Positions 27,206 through 36,559 are shown, counted from the stretch's first letter. The stretch: 64,000 nt of DNA from Streptomyces sp. NBC_01255 (GCF_036226445.1 NZ_CP108474.1:7192001-7256000); one strand, 5' to 3'. Numbers and translations: made by a program. The notes: a model not told the origin generated them from the letters alone.

Positions 27206-28482
27206 GCGCCGCCCTTCCCCTCTGGGACGCCACCGACCTCGCCCTCGACCCCGTCGAGCAGGCCATCCGCGACATCGCCGCCGGGCGCCCCGTCGTCGTC
27301 GTCGACGACGAGGACCGCGAGAACGAGGGCGACCTCGTCATCGCCGCCGAGAAGGCGACCCCCGAGATCGTCGCCTTCATGATGAGCGAGTGCCGCGGTC
27401 TGATCTGCGCGCCCATGGAGGACGAGGAGCTGGAGCGCCTCCAGCTCCCGCAGATGGTCGAGCACAACACCGAGTCGATGCGGACGGCCTTCACCGTCTC
27501 CGTCGACGCGTCCCCCGCGCACGGCGTCACCACCGGCATCTCCGCCGCCGACCGCGCCACCACCCTGCGGATGCTGGCGAGCGGCAGCCACGAGCCGTCC
27601 GACTTCGTCCGCCCCGGACACGTCTTCCCGCTTCGCGCCAAGGCCGGCGGCGTCCTCGCCCGCAACGGCCACACCGAGGCCGCCGTCGACCTCGCCCGCC
27701 TCGCGGGCCTCCGCCCGGCCGGCGCGATCGTGGAGATCGCCGGCGAGGACGGCGTCATGCTGCGCCTGCCCGAGCTGGTCCCCTTCGCCCGCAAGCACGG
27801 CCTCACGATCATCTCCATCGAGGACCTGATCGCCTACCGGCGCTCCGCCGAGCCGACCGTCCGCCGCGAGGCCGAGGTCCGGCTGCCCACCGCGCACGGC
27901 GACTTCACCGCGTACGGCTACCGCTCCACCGTGGACGGCGTCGAGCACGTCGCCCTGGTCCACGGGGAGATCGGCGACGGCGAGGACCTGCTCGTGCGGG
28001 TCCACTCCGAGTGCCTGACCGGCGACATCTTCCACTCGCTGCGCTGCGACTGCGGCCCCCAGCTCCAGGCCTCCATGGACCGCATCCAGGAGGCCGGCCG
28101 CGGCGTCGTCGTCTACCTGCGGGGCCACGAGGGCCGCGGGATCGGCCTGCTCTCCAAGCTCCGCGCGTACGAGCTCCAGGAGCAGGGCCGCGACACCCTC
28201 GACGCCAACCTGGAGCTCGGGCTGCCCGCCGACGCCCGCGACTACGCCGCCGGCGCCCAGATCCTCGTCGACCTCGGCGTCCGCGGCCTGCGCCTGATGA
28301 CCAACAACCCCGACAAGATCGAGGCCCTCACCCGGTACGGCCTCAGGGTCGAGGGCCGCGAGCCGATGCCGGTCCAGGCCGGCGAGCACAACCTCCGCTA
28401 CCTGCGCACCAAGCGGGACCGGATGGGCCACGACCTGCCCTGGCTGGACGGCTCCCCGGCCTCCACCTGCGGCAACCAGTAA
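27202..28482 (+). CDS. ribBA: Bifunctional 3,4-dihydroxy-2-butanone-4-phosphate synthase / GTP cyclohydrolase II
   Basis: This 426-residue fusion supplies both riboflavin precursors. The RibB half (about 10-210) shows [16 protein letters not shown] (acidic metal site) and [13 protein letters not shown]. The RibA half shows the zinc cysteines in [18 protein letters not shown], then [17 protein letters not shown] and MTNNPDK. ATG 27202 overlaps the ribM stop (ATGA), preceded by AAGGAG. The last residues CGNQ follow a Ser/Ala stretch. All catalytic residues I can check are present. Confidence 0.96.
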   Translation: MSAALPLWDATDLALDPVEQAIRDIAAGRPVVVVDDEDRENEGDLVIAAEKATPEIVAFMMSECRGLICAPMEDEELERLQLPQMVEHNTESMRTAFTVSVDASPAHGVTTGISAADRATTLRMLASGSHEPSDFVRPGHVFPLRAKAGGVLARNGHTEAAVDLARLAGLRPAGAIVEIAGEDGVMLRLPELVPFARKHGLTIISIEDLIAYRRSAEPTVRREAEVRLPTAHGDFTAYGYRSTVDGVEHVALVHGEIGDGEDLLVRVHSECLTGDIFHSLRCDCGPQLQASMDRIQEAGRGVVVYLRGHEGRGIGLLSKLRAYELQEQGRDTLDANLELGLPADARDYAAGAQILVDLGVRGLRLMTNNPDKIEALTRYGLRVEGREPMPVQAGEHNLRYLRTKRDRMGHDLPWLDGSPASTCGNQ

Positions 28483-28527
28483 TCCCCCACCTTTCGTACG
28501 TTCACGGTTCAAGGTTCAAGGAGAGAC

Positions 28528-29013
28528 ATGAGCGGCAAGGGCGCACCCGTCCTCAGTGTGAAGAACTGCGGCGACCTGCGGGTCGCGGTCATCGCGGCGC
28601 AGTGGCACGAGAAGATCATGGACGGCCTCGTCGACGGCGCCCTGCGCGCCCTCAGCGAGCTCGGCATCGACGAGCCGACGCTGCTGCGCGTCCCCGGCAG
28701 CTTCGAGCTCCCGGTCGTGGCGAAGGTCCTCGCCGGGCGCGGCTACGATGCCATCGTCGCGCTCGGAGTCGTCATCCGCGGCGGAACCCCGCACTTCGAG
28801 TACGTGTGCCAGGGCGTGACCCACGGCCTCACCCAGGTCTCGATCGACACCGGCGTACCCGTCGGATTCGGCGTCCTCACCGTCGACAACGAAGAGCAGG
28901 CCCTCGACCGGGCCGGCCTCGAAGGCTCCTCCGAGGACAAGGGCCACGAAGCGGTCACCGCCGCCGTCGCCACCGCCACCACGCTGCGCACGGTCAGCGA
29001 ACCCTGGCGCTAG
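28528..29013 (+). CDS. ribH: 6,7-dimethyl-8-ribityllumazine synthase
   Basis: This 161-residue enzyme condenses the products of RibBA and RibD. Typical motifs are present: [44 protein letters not shown] with the catalytic His, and [16 protein letters not shown]. It should assemble into a 60-mer or pentamer. It lies 45 bp after ribBA behind AAGGAGAG and completes the rib operon; hisE follows after 34 bp. Confidence 0.96.
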   Translation: MSGKGAPVLSVKNCGDLRVAVIAAQWHEKIMDGLVDGALRALSELGIDEPTLLRVPGSFELPVVAKVLAGRGYDAIVALGVVIRGGTPHFEYVCQGVTHGLTQVSIDTGVPVGFGVLTVDNEEQALDRAGLEGSSEDKGHEAVTAAVATATTLRTVSEPWR

Positions 29014-29047
29014 GTAGCACATCCCCACCCCGTACCCTAGGACCATC

Positions 29048-29320
29048 ATGGCGAACAAAACCTTCGAAGAGCTCTTCGCCGAGCTCAAGCTCAAGGCCGA
29101 GACCGGCGACCCGGCCACCTCCCGCACCGCGGAACTGGTGGACAAGGGCGTCCATGCCATCGGCAAGAAGGTCGTCGAGGAGGCCGCCGAGGTCTGGATG
29201 GCCGCCGAGTACGAGGGCAAGGAAGCGGCCGCCGAGGAGATCTCGCAGCTGCTGTACCACGTCCAGGTGATGATGGTCGCCCGCGGGATCTCGCTCGACG
29301 ACGTCTACGCCCACCTCTGA
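29048..29320 (+). CDS. hisE: Phosphoribosyl-ATP pyrophosphohydrolase
   Basis: This 90-residue all-alpha protein performs step two of histidine synthesis. The MazG-like acidic motif [20 protein letters not shown] and [14 protein letters not shown] are present. Actinobacteria keep HisE and HisI as separate proteins, which the length confirms. The gap to hisG is 63 bp, so co-transcription with it and readthrough from the rib operon are likely. Confidence 0.96.
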   Translation: MANKTFEELFAELKLKAETGDPATSRTAELVDKGVHAIGKKVVEEAAEVWMAAEYEGKEAAAEEISQLLYHVQVMMVARGISLDDVYAHL

Positions 29321-29383
29321 GCACGAACTCCGAGCACGACTTTTCGGTCTCCCCACCACTCCCAGGCAAAGGAAGCTCACCCC

Positions 29384-30232
29384 ATGCTGCGCATCGCCGT
29401 TCCCAACAAGGGTTCCCTCTCCGGACCTGCGTCGGCAATGCTCCATGAGGCCGGCTACCGGCAGCGCAAGGAGTCCAAGGAGCTCGTCGTCATCGACCCC
29501 GACAACGAGGTCGAGTTCTTCTACCTGCGGCCGAAGGACATCGCGATCTACGTCGCCTCCGGGAAGCTGGACATCGGCATCACCGGCCGTGACCTGCTCC
29601 TGGACTCCGGAGCCAGCGCCGAGGAGATCCTCGCGCTGAACTTCGGCCGCTCCACCTTCCGCTACGCCACCCGGCCCGGCACCGCGAACGGCCCGGAGGA
29701 CTTCGGTGGCATGACCATCGCGACCTCCTACGAGGGCATCGTCGCCAAGCACCTCGCCGACCAGGGAATCGACGCCTCCGTCGTCCACCTGGACGGCGCG
29801 GTCGAGACCGCGATCCAGCTGGGCGTCGCCCAGGTGATCGCGGACGTCGTGGAGACCGGCACCAGCCTGCGCAACGCCGGTCTCGAGGTCATCGGCGAGC
29901 CGATCCTCACCTCCGAGGCCGTCGTCGTCCGCCGCCACGGCGCCACGGACGACCACCCCCAGGTGCAGCAGTTCCTGCGCCGCCTCCAGGGCGTCCTGGT
30001 CGCCCGCTCGTACGTGATGATGGACTACGACTGCCGCGCCGAGCACCTGGAGCAGGCCGTCGCCCTCACCCCGGGCCTCGAGTCGCCGACCGTCTCCCCG
30101 CTGCACAACGAGGGGTGGGTCGCCGTCCGCGCGATGGTCCCCGCCAAGGAGGCGCAGCGGATCATGGACGACCTGTACGAGATCGGCGCGCGCGCCATCC
30201 TCACCACCGCCATCCACGCCTGCCGCCTCTGA
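29384..30232 (+). CDS. hisG: ATP phosphoribosyltransferase, long form
   Basis: This 282-residue enzyme catalyses the committed step of histidine synthesis. LRIAVPNKGSLSGPA opens the protein, and the PRPP/ATP site contains DVVETGTSLRNAGLEV. The C-terminal 75 residues (from about VLVARSYVMMDYDC) form the ACT-like histidine-feedback domain, so this is the hexameric long form without HisZ. ATG 29384 follows AAAGGAAG. Confidence 0.96.
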   Translation: MLRIAVPNKGSLSGPASAMLHEAGYRQRKESKELVVIDPDNEVEFFYLRPKDIAIYVASGKLDIGITGRDLLLDSGASAEEILALNFGRSTFRYATRPGTANGPEDFGGMTIATSYEGIVAKHLADQGIDASVVHLDGAVETAIQLGVAQVIADVVETGTSLRNAGLEVIGEPILTSEAVVVRRHGATDDHPQVQQFLRRLQGVLVARSYVMMDYDCRAEHLEQAVALTPGLESPTVSPLHNEGWVAVRAMVPAKEAQRIMDDLYEIGARAILTTAIHACRL

Positions 30233-30276
30233 CGGCGGCCGGCCCGTACGTCCCCCGAGGCACGGAGGAGACCCCG

Positions 30277-30729
30277 ATGTCCGAGTCACCGCTGCCCGCC
30301 CTCCCGGTCACCTTCCGGCCGGGGCGCACCCGGGCCGTCCTGCTGACCGTGGGAACCGTGATGTTCGTGGTCATCACGGCCGTCGCCCTGATGCTGGAGC
30401 GGCTGGGACCGGGGGAGCGCGTCAGCTTCGTCTTCACGGCCGCGCTGCTCTTCGGGGTCCTCGTCATGCTGAGCCGCCCGAAGGTCGTCGCCGACGACGA
30501 GGGCGTCACGGTCGTCAACATCACCCGGGCCCGGCGGCTCGCCTGGGCGGAGATCCTCAAGGTCAACCTCCGCCCCGGCGACCCGTGGGTCTTCCTGGAC
30601 CTGAGCGACGGCACCAGCCTGCCCGTGCTCGGCATCCAGCCGGGCATCGCCAAGGAAGCGGCGATCCGGGACGCCCGCGCCCTGCGGGCCCTGGCCGAGA
30701 GCCGCGGAACGGTCGCGGAGCGGGTCTGA
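30277..30729 (+). CDS. Membrane protein with bacterial PH domain
   Basis: This 150-residue protein starts at ATG 30277, preceded by GGAGGAG. Two hydrophobic segments (about 20-38 and 50-65) form a hairpin and are followed by a C-terminal PH-like fold (DDEGVTVVNITRARRLAWAEI, then WVFLDLSDGTSLPVLGI). The WAEI motif is typical of bacterial PH (DUF304-like) proteins of actinobacteria. The function is unknown. It follows hisG by 44 bp and is probably the last gene of the operon, as a hairpin comes next. Confidence 0.85.
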   Translation: MSESPLPALPVTFRPGRTRAVLLTVGTVMFVVITAVALMLERLGPGERVSFVFTAALLFGVLVMLSRPKVVADDEGVTVVNITRARRLAWAEILKVNLRPGDPWVFLDLSDGTSLPVLGIQPGIAKEAAIRDARALRALAESRGTVAERV

Positions 30730-30781
30730 TACCCGGCCCCCGGCGAACGGACGGTCGATCGTACGGCCGAACGGTCGGCGA

Positions 30782-30812
30782 ACGGATCCCGGGCGGGAGA
30801 ACCCGGATCCGT
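30782..30812 (+). terminator. Hairpin after the hisG-PH transcription unit
   Basis: An 11-bp stem with one bulged C (30782-30793 with 30802-30812) and an eight-base loop begins 52 bases after the PH-domain stop. Confidence 0.55.
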
Positions 30813-30862
30813 CCCCCATCCGGGGCCGACCCCCTGCCCCGCGGGGCGTTCGCGTGACTACT

Positions 30863-31018
30863 CTGGAGGCGGTGGTGCCGAGCGGCACCACCGCCTCGCG
30901 TGTGCAGGGCCGCGGTCGCGGCCCGCGGGGCCACCCTTCGACCCGAGGAGTGACTCCCTCCAGCAATGGACGGATCGTCCGGTAGTACCTGCGCCGCCCC
31001 CTCTCCGGAGGCGGCGGC
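30863..31018 (+). promoter_or_regulatory. Structured leader RNA in front of the CNNM gene pair
   Basis: Several helices can be drawn. Outer stem: CTGGAGG 30863-30869 with CCTCCAG 30957-30963. Inside it is a 14-bp hairpin 30866-30879/30884-30897 (sharing bases with the outer stem), an 8-bp GGGCCGCG hairpin 30907-30914/30917-30924 and a small GGAG/CTCC hairpin. A final hairpin (30993-31003 with 31008-31018, one mismatch) buries the GGAGG ribosome site of the next gene. The arrangement looks like a riboswitch or translational control leader, possibly metal-responsive. I could not match it to a named class. Confidence 0.45.
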
Positions 31019-32467
31019 ATGATCGTCTCCCTCCTGCTGCTCGCCGCGGCTTTTCTCCTGATCCTCGCCAACGGCTTCTTCGTGGCCGCCGAGTTCGGTC
31101 TCGTGACCGTCGAGCGCGCCGAGGCCGAGCGGGCCGCGGCCGCCGGCGACCGGCGCGCCCGCACCGTCGTCACCGCGCTGCGCGAGCTGTCCTTCCAGCT
31201 CTCCGGCACCCAGCTCGGCATCACGATCACCTCGCTCGTCGTCGGCATGCTCGCGCAGCCCGCGCTCGCCGGGCTGCTGAACGGGCCGCTGACCGCGACG
31301 GGACTGCCCGAAGGGGCCGTCTCCGGAGTCGCGGTGGTGATCGGGATGCTGCTCGCCTCCGCCGTCCAGATGGTGGTCGGCGAGCTCGTACCGAAGAACT
31401 GGGCGGTCTCCCGGCCGCTCCAGGTGGCCCGCTTCGTCGCGACCCCGCAGCGCCGCTTCTCCGCGCTCTTCCGGCCGGTGATCGCCCTGCTCAACCGGGT
31501 CGCCAACCGGCTGGTCCGGCTCCTGGGCGTCGAGCCCACCGACGAGCTGGACTCCGTCCGCACCCCCGGCGAGCTCGTCTCGCTCGCCCGGCACTCCGCC
31601 CTGGCCGGCGCGCTCGAACAGGACACCGCCGACCTCTTCGTCCGGACCCTCTCCCTCGGCGGCCTCACCGCCGGGCAGGTCATGACCCCGCGGGTGAAGG
31701 TGAGCGCCCTCCAGTGGGACGCCACCGCGGCCGACGTCCTCAACCTCACCCGGGCCACCGGCCTCTCGCGCTTCCCCGTCTACCGCGACCGCATCGACGA
31801 GATCGTCGGCATGGTCCACCTCAAGGACGCGCTCGCCGTCGCCCCGCACGCCCGGCTGCGCACCCGCGTCGGCCGGATCGCGGTCCCGCCGCTCCTCGTC
31901 CCCGAGACGCTGCCCGCCCAAACCCTCCTGGAGCGGCTGCGCAGGGAGCAGCCGATCGCGGTCGTCGTCGACGAGTACGGCGGAACGGCCGGCGTCGTCA
32001 CCCTGGAGGACATCGTCGAGGAGCTCGTCGGCGAGGTGCGCGACGAGCACGACACCCTCGCCGACGGACGCCCCGAGCTGGCCGCCGCCCCCGCCGAGGA
32101 CGGCCGGCCCGCCTGGGAGGCCGACGGCTCCTGCCGGGTCCACACCCTGCGCCGGATAGGCCTCGACGTGCCCGACGGGCCGTACGAGACCGTGGCCGGG
32201 CTCGTCGCCGACCTCCTCGGGCGCATCCCCGCGCCCGGCGACCGCGCCGAGCTCCCCGGCTGGCGGCTCTCGGTGCGCCAGGTCGACCGCTACCGGGCCG
32301 GGCGCGTCCGGCTCGTGCGGACCGGCCCGGACCCGGACCCGGGCTGGGGCCTCGCAGGGGGCTCGGACCTGGAATCGGACGTCGCAGCGGGCCCGGGCCC
32401 GGAGCCGTACACCGATCCGGTCGCGGTGGACTCCGCCGCCCCGCTCGTCGCGGAGGGCGTCCGATGA
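31019..32467 (+). CDS. CNNM/CorC-type transporter (DUF21 + CBS pair + CorC_HlyC)
   Basis: This is a 482-residue protein. The DUF21/CNNM membrane domain (about 1-190) starts ILANGFFVAAEFGLVTVERA and contains VQMVVGELVPKNWAVSRP. A CBS pair follows (about 210-335: GQVMTPRVKVSAL, LSRFPVYRDRIDEIVGMVHLKDAL, EYGGTAGVVTLEDIVEELVGE). The C-terminal part to about 425 is a CorC_HlyC domain. CNNM proteins export Mg2+ or regulate its transport. The last 60 residues are Asp/Pro/Gly-rich. ATG 31019 is preceded by a GGAGG buried in a predicted hairpin. Confidence 0.92.
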   Translation: MIVSLLLLAAAFLLILANGFFVAAEFGLVTVERAEAERAAAAGDRRARTVVTALRELSFQLSGTQLGITITSLVVGMLAQPALAGLLNGPLTATGLPEGAVSGVAVVIGMLLASAVQMVVGELVPKNWAVSRPLQVARFVATPQRRFSALFRPVIALLNRVANRLVRLLGVEPTDELDSVRTPGELVSLARHSALAGALEQDTADLFVRTLSLGGLTAGQVMTPRVKVSALQWDATAADVLNLTRATGLSRFPVYRDRIDEIVGMVHLKDALAVAPHARLRTRVGRIAVPPLLVPETLPAQTLLERLRREQPIAVVVDEYGGTAGVVTLEDIVEELVGEVRDEHDTLADGRPELAAAPAEDGRPAWEADGSCRVHTLRRIGLDVPDGPYETVAGLVADLLGRIPAPGDRAELPGWRLSVRQVDRYRAGRVRLVRTGPDPDPGWGLAGGSDLESDVAAGPGPEPYTDPVAVDSAAPLVAEGVR

Positions 32468-33522
32468 GCACGCTCCAGCTGCTGTTCGCCGTCCTCCTGG
32501 TGCTGGCCAACGGCTTCTTCGTCGGGGCCGAGTTCGCGCTCGTCTCCGTCCGTCGCAGCCAGATCGAACCGCTCGGCGGCGTCCGCGCCCAGAAGGTCCT
32601 GCACGGTCTGGAGAACCTGCCGCAGATGATGGCGGCCGCGCAGTTCGGCATCACCGTCTGCTCGCTGACCCTCGGAGCCGTCGCCGAGCCGACCGTGGCC
32701 CGTCTCCTCGAACCCGTCTTCCACACGGTCGGGGTCCCGGAGGGCCTGATCCACCCGCTCGGCTACGTCATCGCCCTCGCCGCGGTCGTCTTCCTCCACC
32801 TCGTCATCGGCGAGATGCTCCCGAAGAACCTGGCGATGGCCGCGCCCGAGCGGACCGCGCTCCGGCTCGCCCCGGCGCTGGTCGGCTTCGCCCGGCTCTG
32901 CCGGCCGGTGACGGTCGCGCTGGGCGCCTGCGCCCGGCTCGTCCTGCGGGCGTTCAAGGTCGAGCCGAAGGACGAGGTGGAGGCGGTCTTCACCCGGACG
33001 CAGCTCGGCCGGCTCGTCGAGGACGCGGGACAGGCCGGGCTGCTCGACCCGGCCGAGCAGGAACGCCTGGAGGACGCCCTCGAACTGGGCAGCCGCCCGG
33101 TGACGGACGTCCTCATCGCCCCGGCCTCCCTGGTGACGGTCCCGCCGTCCGTCACCCCTCGCGAGATCGAGGAGCTGACCGTGCGGACCGGCTACTCGCG
33201 CTTCCCGGTCCGAGCCGAGGCGCGCGGCACCTTCATGGGCTTCGTGCACGTGAAGGACGTCCTCGACCTGGAGGAGCGGGAGCGGGCCGTGCCGCACCAG
33301 CTGTGGCGGCCGATGGCGACGCTCCGCGCCGAGCTGCCGCTCGACGACGCCCTCACCGTGATGCGCCGCGCCGCCACCCATCTGGCGCAGGTCGCGGACG
33401 GCTCGGGCCGGGTCCTCGGCCTGGTCGCGCTGGAGGACGTCCTGGAGATGCTTGTGGGCGAGGTCCGGGACCCCGCCCACCGCGTGAAACCGGCACCCGC
33501 GCCGGCACCCGCCCCCGCCTAG
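32464..33522 (+). CDS. Second CNNM-type transporter lacking the CorC_HlyC domain
   Basis: This 352-residue paralogue overlaps the first by ATGA. The DUF21 domain (VLANGFFVGAEFALVSVRRS, HLVIGEMLPKNLAMAAPE) is followed by a CBS pair (DVLIAPASLVTVPPS, YSRFPVRAEARGTFMGFVHVKDVL, GLVALEDVLEMLVGEVRD). It then ends in a Pro-Ala tail where the first protein has CorC_HlyC. Two adjacent coupled CNNM genes suggest a heterodimer, since CNNM proteins are dimers; that is inference. Its stop TAG lies in CTAG shared with the converging ATPase gene. Confidence 0.9.
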   Translation: MSTLQLLFAVLLVLANGFFVGAEFALVSVRRSQIEPLGGVRAQKVLHGLENLPQMMAAAQFGITVCSLTLGAVAEPTVARLLEPVFHTVGVPEGLIHPLGYVIALAAVVFLHLVIGEMLPKNLAMAAPERTALRLAPALVGFARLCRPVTVALGACARLVLRAFKVEPKDEVEAVFTRTQLGRLVEDAGQAGLLDPAEQERLEDALELGSRPVTDVLIAPASLVTVPPSVTPREIEELTVRTGYSRFPVRAEARGTFMGFVHVKDVLDLEERERAVPHQLWRPMATLRAELPLDDALTVMRRAATHLAQVADGSGRVLGLVALEDVLEMLVGEVRDPAHRVKPAPAPAPAPA

Positions 33523-35438
33523 TACGTCGGGGGATCCTGCTGGGGGCCGCGGTCGACCGGACCGCGGCCCGACAGGACCTCGCCGTACGCCTGCATCAGG
33601 TCGGCGAGCCGGAGGGTGGCGAGGTCGTCCCGGGTCAGCGTGCCGGAGTAGCCGGAGAGCCGCAGGTCGCGGTAGGCGCAGGACTTCTCGTACAGGGTGC
33701 GCAGGAAACGGCCGTTGCCCAGCTCGTCGATCCAGCCCTGCTCGACCACGTGCCCGCTGATCGAGCGGAGCTCCTCCCGGGCCTCGTCGTCCCAGCCGTC
33801 GCCGTTGGCCGCCGCCAGGACCTCGCCGATCGCGGTGAGTTCGAGCGGCCGGTACGAGGGGAAGTCGACCCGCGTGGTGAAGCGCGAGGACAGGCCGGGG
33901 TTGGTGCTGAGCAGCCGGTCCATGCCCTCGGGGTAGCCCGCCAGGATGACCACCAGGTGATCGCGGTTGTCCTCGGCCCGCTTCAGGAGGACCTGGAGGG
34001 CCTCGTCCCCGTACGCGTCGCCCTTGCTGTAGCCCGTGTTGGAGAGCGCGTACGCCTCGTCGACGAAGAGCACCCCGCCGAGCGCCGAGTCGATGAGCTC
34101 GTTGGCCTTGACCGCCGTCTGGCCCAGGAACTCGCCGACGAGGTCGGCCCGCTGGGCCTCCACGAGGTGGTCGCCTCCGAGCAGCCCGAGGGCGTAGAAG
34201 ACCCGGCCCAGGATCCGGGCGACCGTCGTCTTCCCGGTGCCGGAGGGGCCGGAGAAGACGAAGTGGCGCTTGGGCGGCTGGACCGGGAGCCCCTGGCCCG
34301 CGCGCAGCCGCGCCATCTCCAGCTGCGCGGAGAGCGCCTTGACCTGGCGCTTCACCGGGTCGAGCCCGACCATGCCCTCCAGCTCGGCGAGCGCCTCCGC
34401 GAGCAGGACGGGATCGGTGGGCCCGGCCGGGAAGCGCGGCGGGCCCGGCTGCGAGGGCAGCGGCGTCTTCTGCCGTACGGTCTCGGGCGGGGTGACGGGA
34501 GCGATCGGCGGTACGGGTTCGGGCGCGAGCCGCAGCCCGTCGCCCAGCGTCCCGGCGTCGGGGTCGGCGGCCGGGGCGGTGTCCACCGTCTCCTGGCCGA
34601 GGCCGCCGCCGACGGTGCCGAGCGCGACCGTCGCGAGCCCGGACGGGTCGTCCACGCCGTCGTACCCCTCGAAGCCGTCGTACTCGGCGATGGCCGCGAG
34701 CCGGGCGGCCGTGTCCATGAACGCCGGGTCGATCCGGTGCACGGCCCGGTAGAGGGGCAGGGCCGCGGCGCTGCGCCCGGTGCCCTCGTGGGCGCGGGCC
34801 AGCCAGTAGCGGAGCTCCTTGCGCTGGGGCTGTTCGCTGCGGCAGCGCATCAGTGAGGCCGAGAGCAGCGGCTCGGCCTGGCCGTACATCTCCAGCCGGA
34901 CCCGGGCCATGCCGCCGAAGAGCCCCGCCTCGATGCCGAGCAGCGGGTCGTCGACGAGGGTCTCCGTATGGCGGACGAGCTGGTCCCAGTCCTTGACGAG
35001 ATAGGCGCGGCAGGCGTGCAGGAAGCGGACCTGCGGGTCGGTGTCGACCGGGGGGAGCCCGGCGAGGGCCCGGTCCAGCTCCGGTACGTGGCGTCCGTCG
35101 AGCCAGTGGGAGGCGTGGGCGAGCAGCAGGTCGCGCGGGCTCTCCAGGACGGGCTGGACCCACCAGCCCAGCCAGTACCAGGAGTTCAGCGTGCGGCGGT
35201 GCCGGGTGCGCTGCTCGCCGAAGCGTTCTCGATTGCGGTACATGCGCAGTAACGCGGTCGTCGTGTCGACCCGGAGCGCGTGCAGCCCGAGCCAGGCGTC
35301 CGCCATCCCGGGGTCGATCCGTACCGCCGTCCGGAACTCGTCCTCCGCCTGCGGATAGGCGCCCATCGTGTAGGCGTCGACTCCGCGCAGCCAGGCGAGC
35401 TCGGCGGGGGCCAGTGAGCCCTGCGTGCCGATGTCCAT
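33519..35438 (-). CDS. TPR-AAA+ ATPase of the CbbX/EccA type
   Basis: This 639-residue protein is read from ATG 35438. The N-terminal half (about 1-260) is helical TPR-like, as in EccA of type VII secretion. A Pro-rich linker (about 285-345) leads to a CbxX/CfqX AAA+ domain with Walker A SGPSGTGKTTVARILG, Walker B LIDSALGGVLFVDEAYAL, sensor 1 LVVILAGYPEGM and Arg finger NPGLSSRF. No esx, eccB-E or mycP genes are nearby, so it is an orphan. It may be a remodelling ATPase with a non-secretion role. It overlaps the second CNNM gene by four bases, tail to tail. Confidence 0.88.
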   Translation of the reverse strand: MDIGTQGSLAPAELAWLRGVDAYTMGAYPQAEDEFRTAVRIDPGMADAWLGLHALRVDTTTALLRMYRNRERFGEQRTRHRRTLNSWYWLGWWVQPVLESPRDLLLAHASHWLDGRHVPELDRALAGLPPVDTDPQVRFLHACRAYLVKDWDQLVRHTETLVDDPLLGIEAGLFGGMARVRLEMYGQAEPLLSASLMRCRSEQPQRKELRYWLARAHEGTGRSAAALPLYRAVHRIDPAFMDTAARLAAIAEYDGFEGYDGVDDPSGLATVALGTVGGGLGQETVDTAPAADPDAGTLGDGLRLAPEPVPPIAPVTPPETVRQKTPLPSQPGPPRFPAGPTDPVLLAEALAELEGMVGLDPVKRQVKALSAQLEMARLRAGQGLPVQPPKRHFVFSGPSGTGKTTVARILGRVFYALGLLGGDHLVEAQRADLVGEFLGQTAVKANELIDSALGGVLFVDEAYALSNTGYSKGDAYGDEALQVLLKRAEDNRDHLVVILAGYPEGMDRLLSTNPGLSSRFTTRVDFPSYRPLELTAIGEVLAAANGDGWDDEAREELRSISGHVVEQGWIDELGNGRFLRTLYEKSCAYRDLRLSGYSGTLTRDDLATLRLADLMQAYGEVLSGRGPVDRGPQQDPPTY

Positions 35439-35605
35439 CGGGTCCCCCACAACCGTCTTCGCATGGACGGGATTTGACCGCACCTGCGGGCATCGTACCT
35501 GCGCAGGGGGTGCGCCATTAAGGAGAAGCGCATGATCCGGAAGCAGTGACCCTGGGTGAGCATCAGAGGTCGCGCAGGGGCCCCGAGGGGGTGATGGGGG
35601 GCAGA

Positions 35606-35670
35606 ACGAAGCCCCCGATCACGGGGGAACAACCGGGGGCTTCGTGTCTGCGGCGGCTCCGAAAAGCCGC
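35606..35670. terminator. Two hairpins between the AAA ATPase promoter and the uridine kinase end
   Basis: A 12-bp stem (35606-35617 with 35634-35645, 16-base loop) is followed by a six-bp stem (35653-35658 with 35665-35670). The 309-bp gap 35439-35747 otherwise shows no gene. Both flanking genes are on the minus strand; the order suggests the hairpins may also belong to a small untranslated RNA, but nothing proves that. Confidence 0.45.
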
Positions 35671-35747
35671 ACATTGAGAACGTAAGACCTGTACGCCCCT
35701 TGGGTCAAGCGGTGTTCAGGCACTTGCGAAAGCGGACTTTCGGACCC

Positions 35748-36377
35748 TCAATTCACGGACAGGGAGCCGTCACGGTACGTGATGATCTGGTCCGGGCCCG
35801 CTGTCACAGAGGGCCCGGGAAGCCAGTCGTACCTCTCTCGGCCCTCCCGTACCAGCGTGTCGGCGAAGGGCCGGGAGGGGTTCTCGGCGAAATGGCGAGT
35901 CTCCGCCAGCGTCCACCCGTCCCAGAACGCGGCCTGCTCCGGGCCGTCCCGGTGCCGCCCCCGGACCCAGGACTCCTCGGGCTCTCGCTCCATCCACAGC
36001 AGCCACGCCAGGAACGGCCGCACCTCCGCCCGGCCCGCGCCGACACCCTCGACGAGGACGACCGGGGCCGGCGGCAGCGCGCGGGCCTCGCCGAAGCTCC
36101 GGCGGTGCCAGTCGTACGGCCGGTACAGCGCGGTCTCGCCCCGGGAGAGCGGCTCCAGGACCTGCCGCCGCAGCCGCTCCGTCCACGCGAAGAGCTCCTC
36201 GTGGGTGGCGAGGTCGTCGAGGTGGAGGACGGGGGCGCCGCCGAGGGCGGTGGAGAGACGGGCGGTGAGGGTGGACTTCCCGGAGCCCGCGTGGCCGTCG
36301 ACCGCGACCAGCCTGACCGGTCCGCAGGAGGGCGGGAGCCGGAGCAGGGCGTGCGCCGCGCGGTCGAGGTCGTTCAT
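35748..36377 (-). CDS. Uridine kinase-like P-loop kinase
   Basis: This 209-residue protein has Walker A VAVDGHAGSGKSTLTARLS at about residues 24-42. HLDDLATHEELFAWTERL follows, with the Asp pair typical of nucleoside/phosphoribulokinase-type kinases. Then come RPYDWHRRSFGEA and VVLVEGVGAGR, the strand-3 lid acid region. It likely phosphorylates uridine, cytidine or a related small molecule. The next upstream gene is divergent (secreted C39-type protein). Confidence 0.85.
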   Translation of the reverse strand: MNDLDRAAHALLRLPPSCGPVRLVAVDGHAGSGKSTLTARLSTALGGAPVLHLDDLATHEELFAWTERLRRQVLEPLSRGETALYRPYDWHRRSFGEARALPPAPVVLVEGVGAGRAEVRPFLAWLLWMEREPEESWVRGRHRDGPEQAAFWDGWTLAETRHFAENPSRPFADTLVREGRERYDWLPGPSVTAGPDQIITYRDGSLSVN

Positions 36378-36559
36378 GGGCCCAGGGTAGGGGAGTGGGG
36401 ACCGCCGCAGGTCAGGGAGGTGTCATCGCCAGTGGTCGAGACCAATATTGGTGCGGCGACGCGGGGCGAAGTGCTGGCGGACGCCCCGCGCGAGCCGGGA
36501 TAGTGGGCCCGCGCAGCCCTGTCCGTACGCCCGCCGTTCTCGACTGGGGGTCACCGCCC

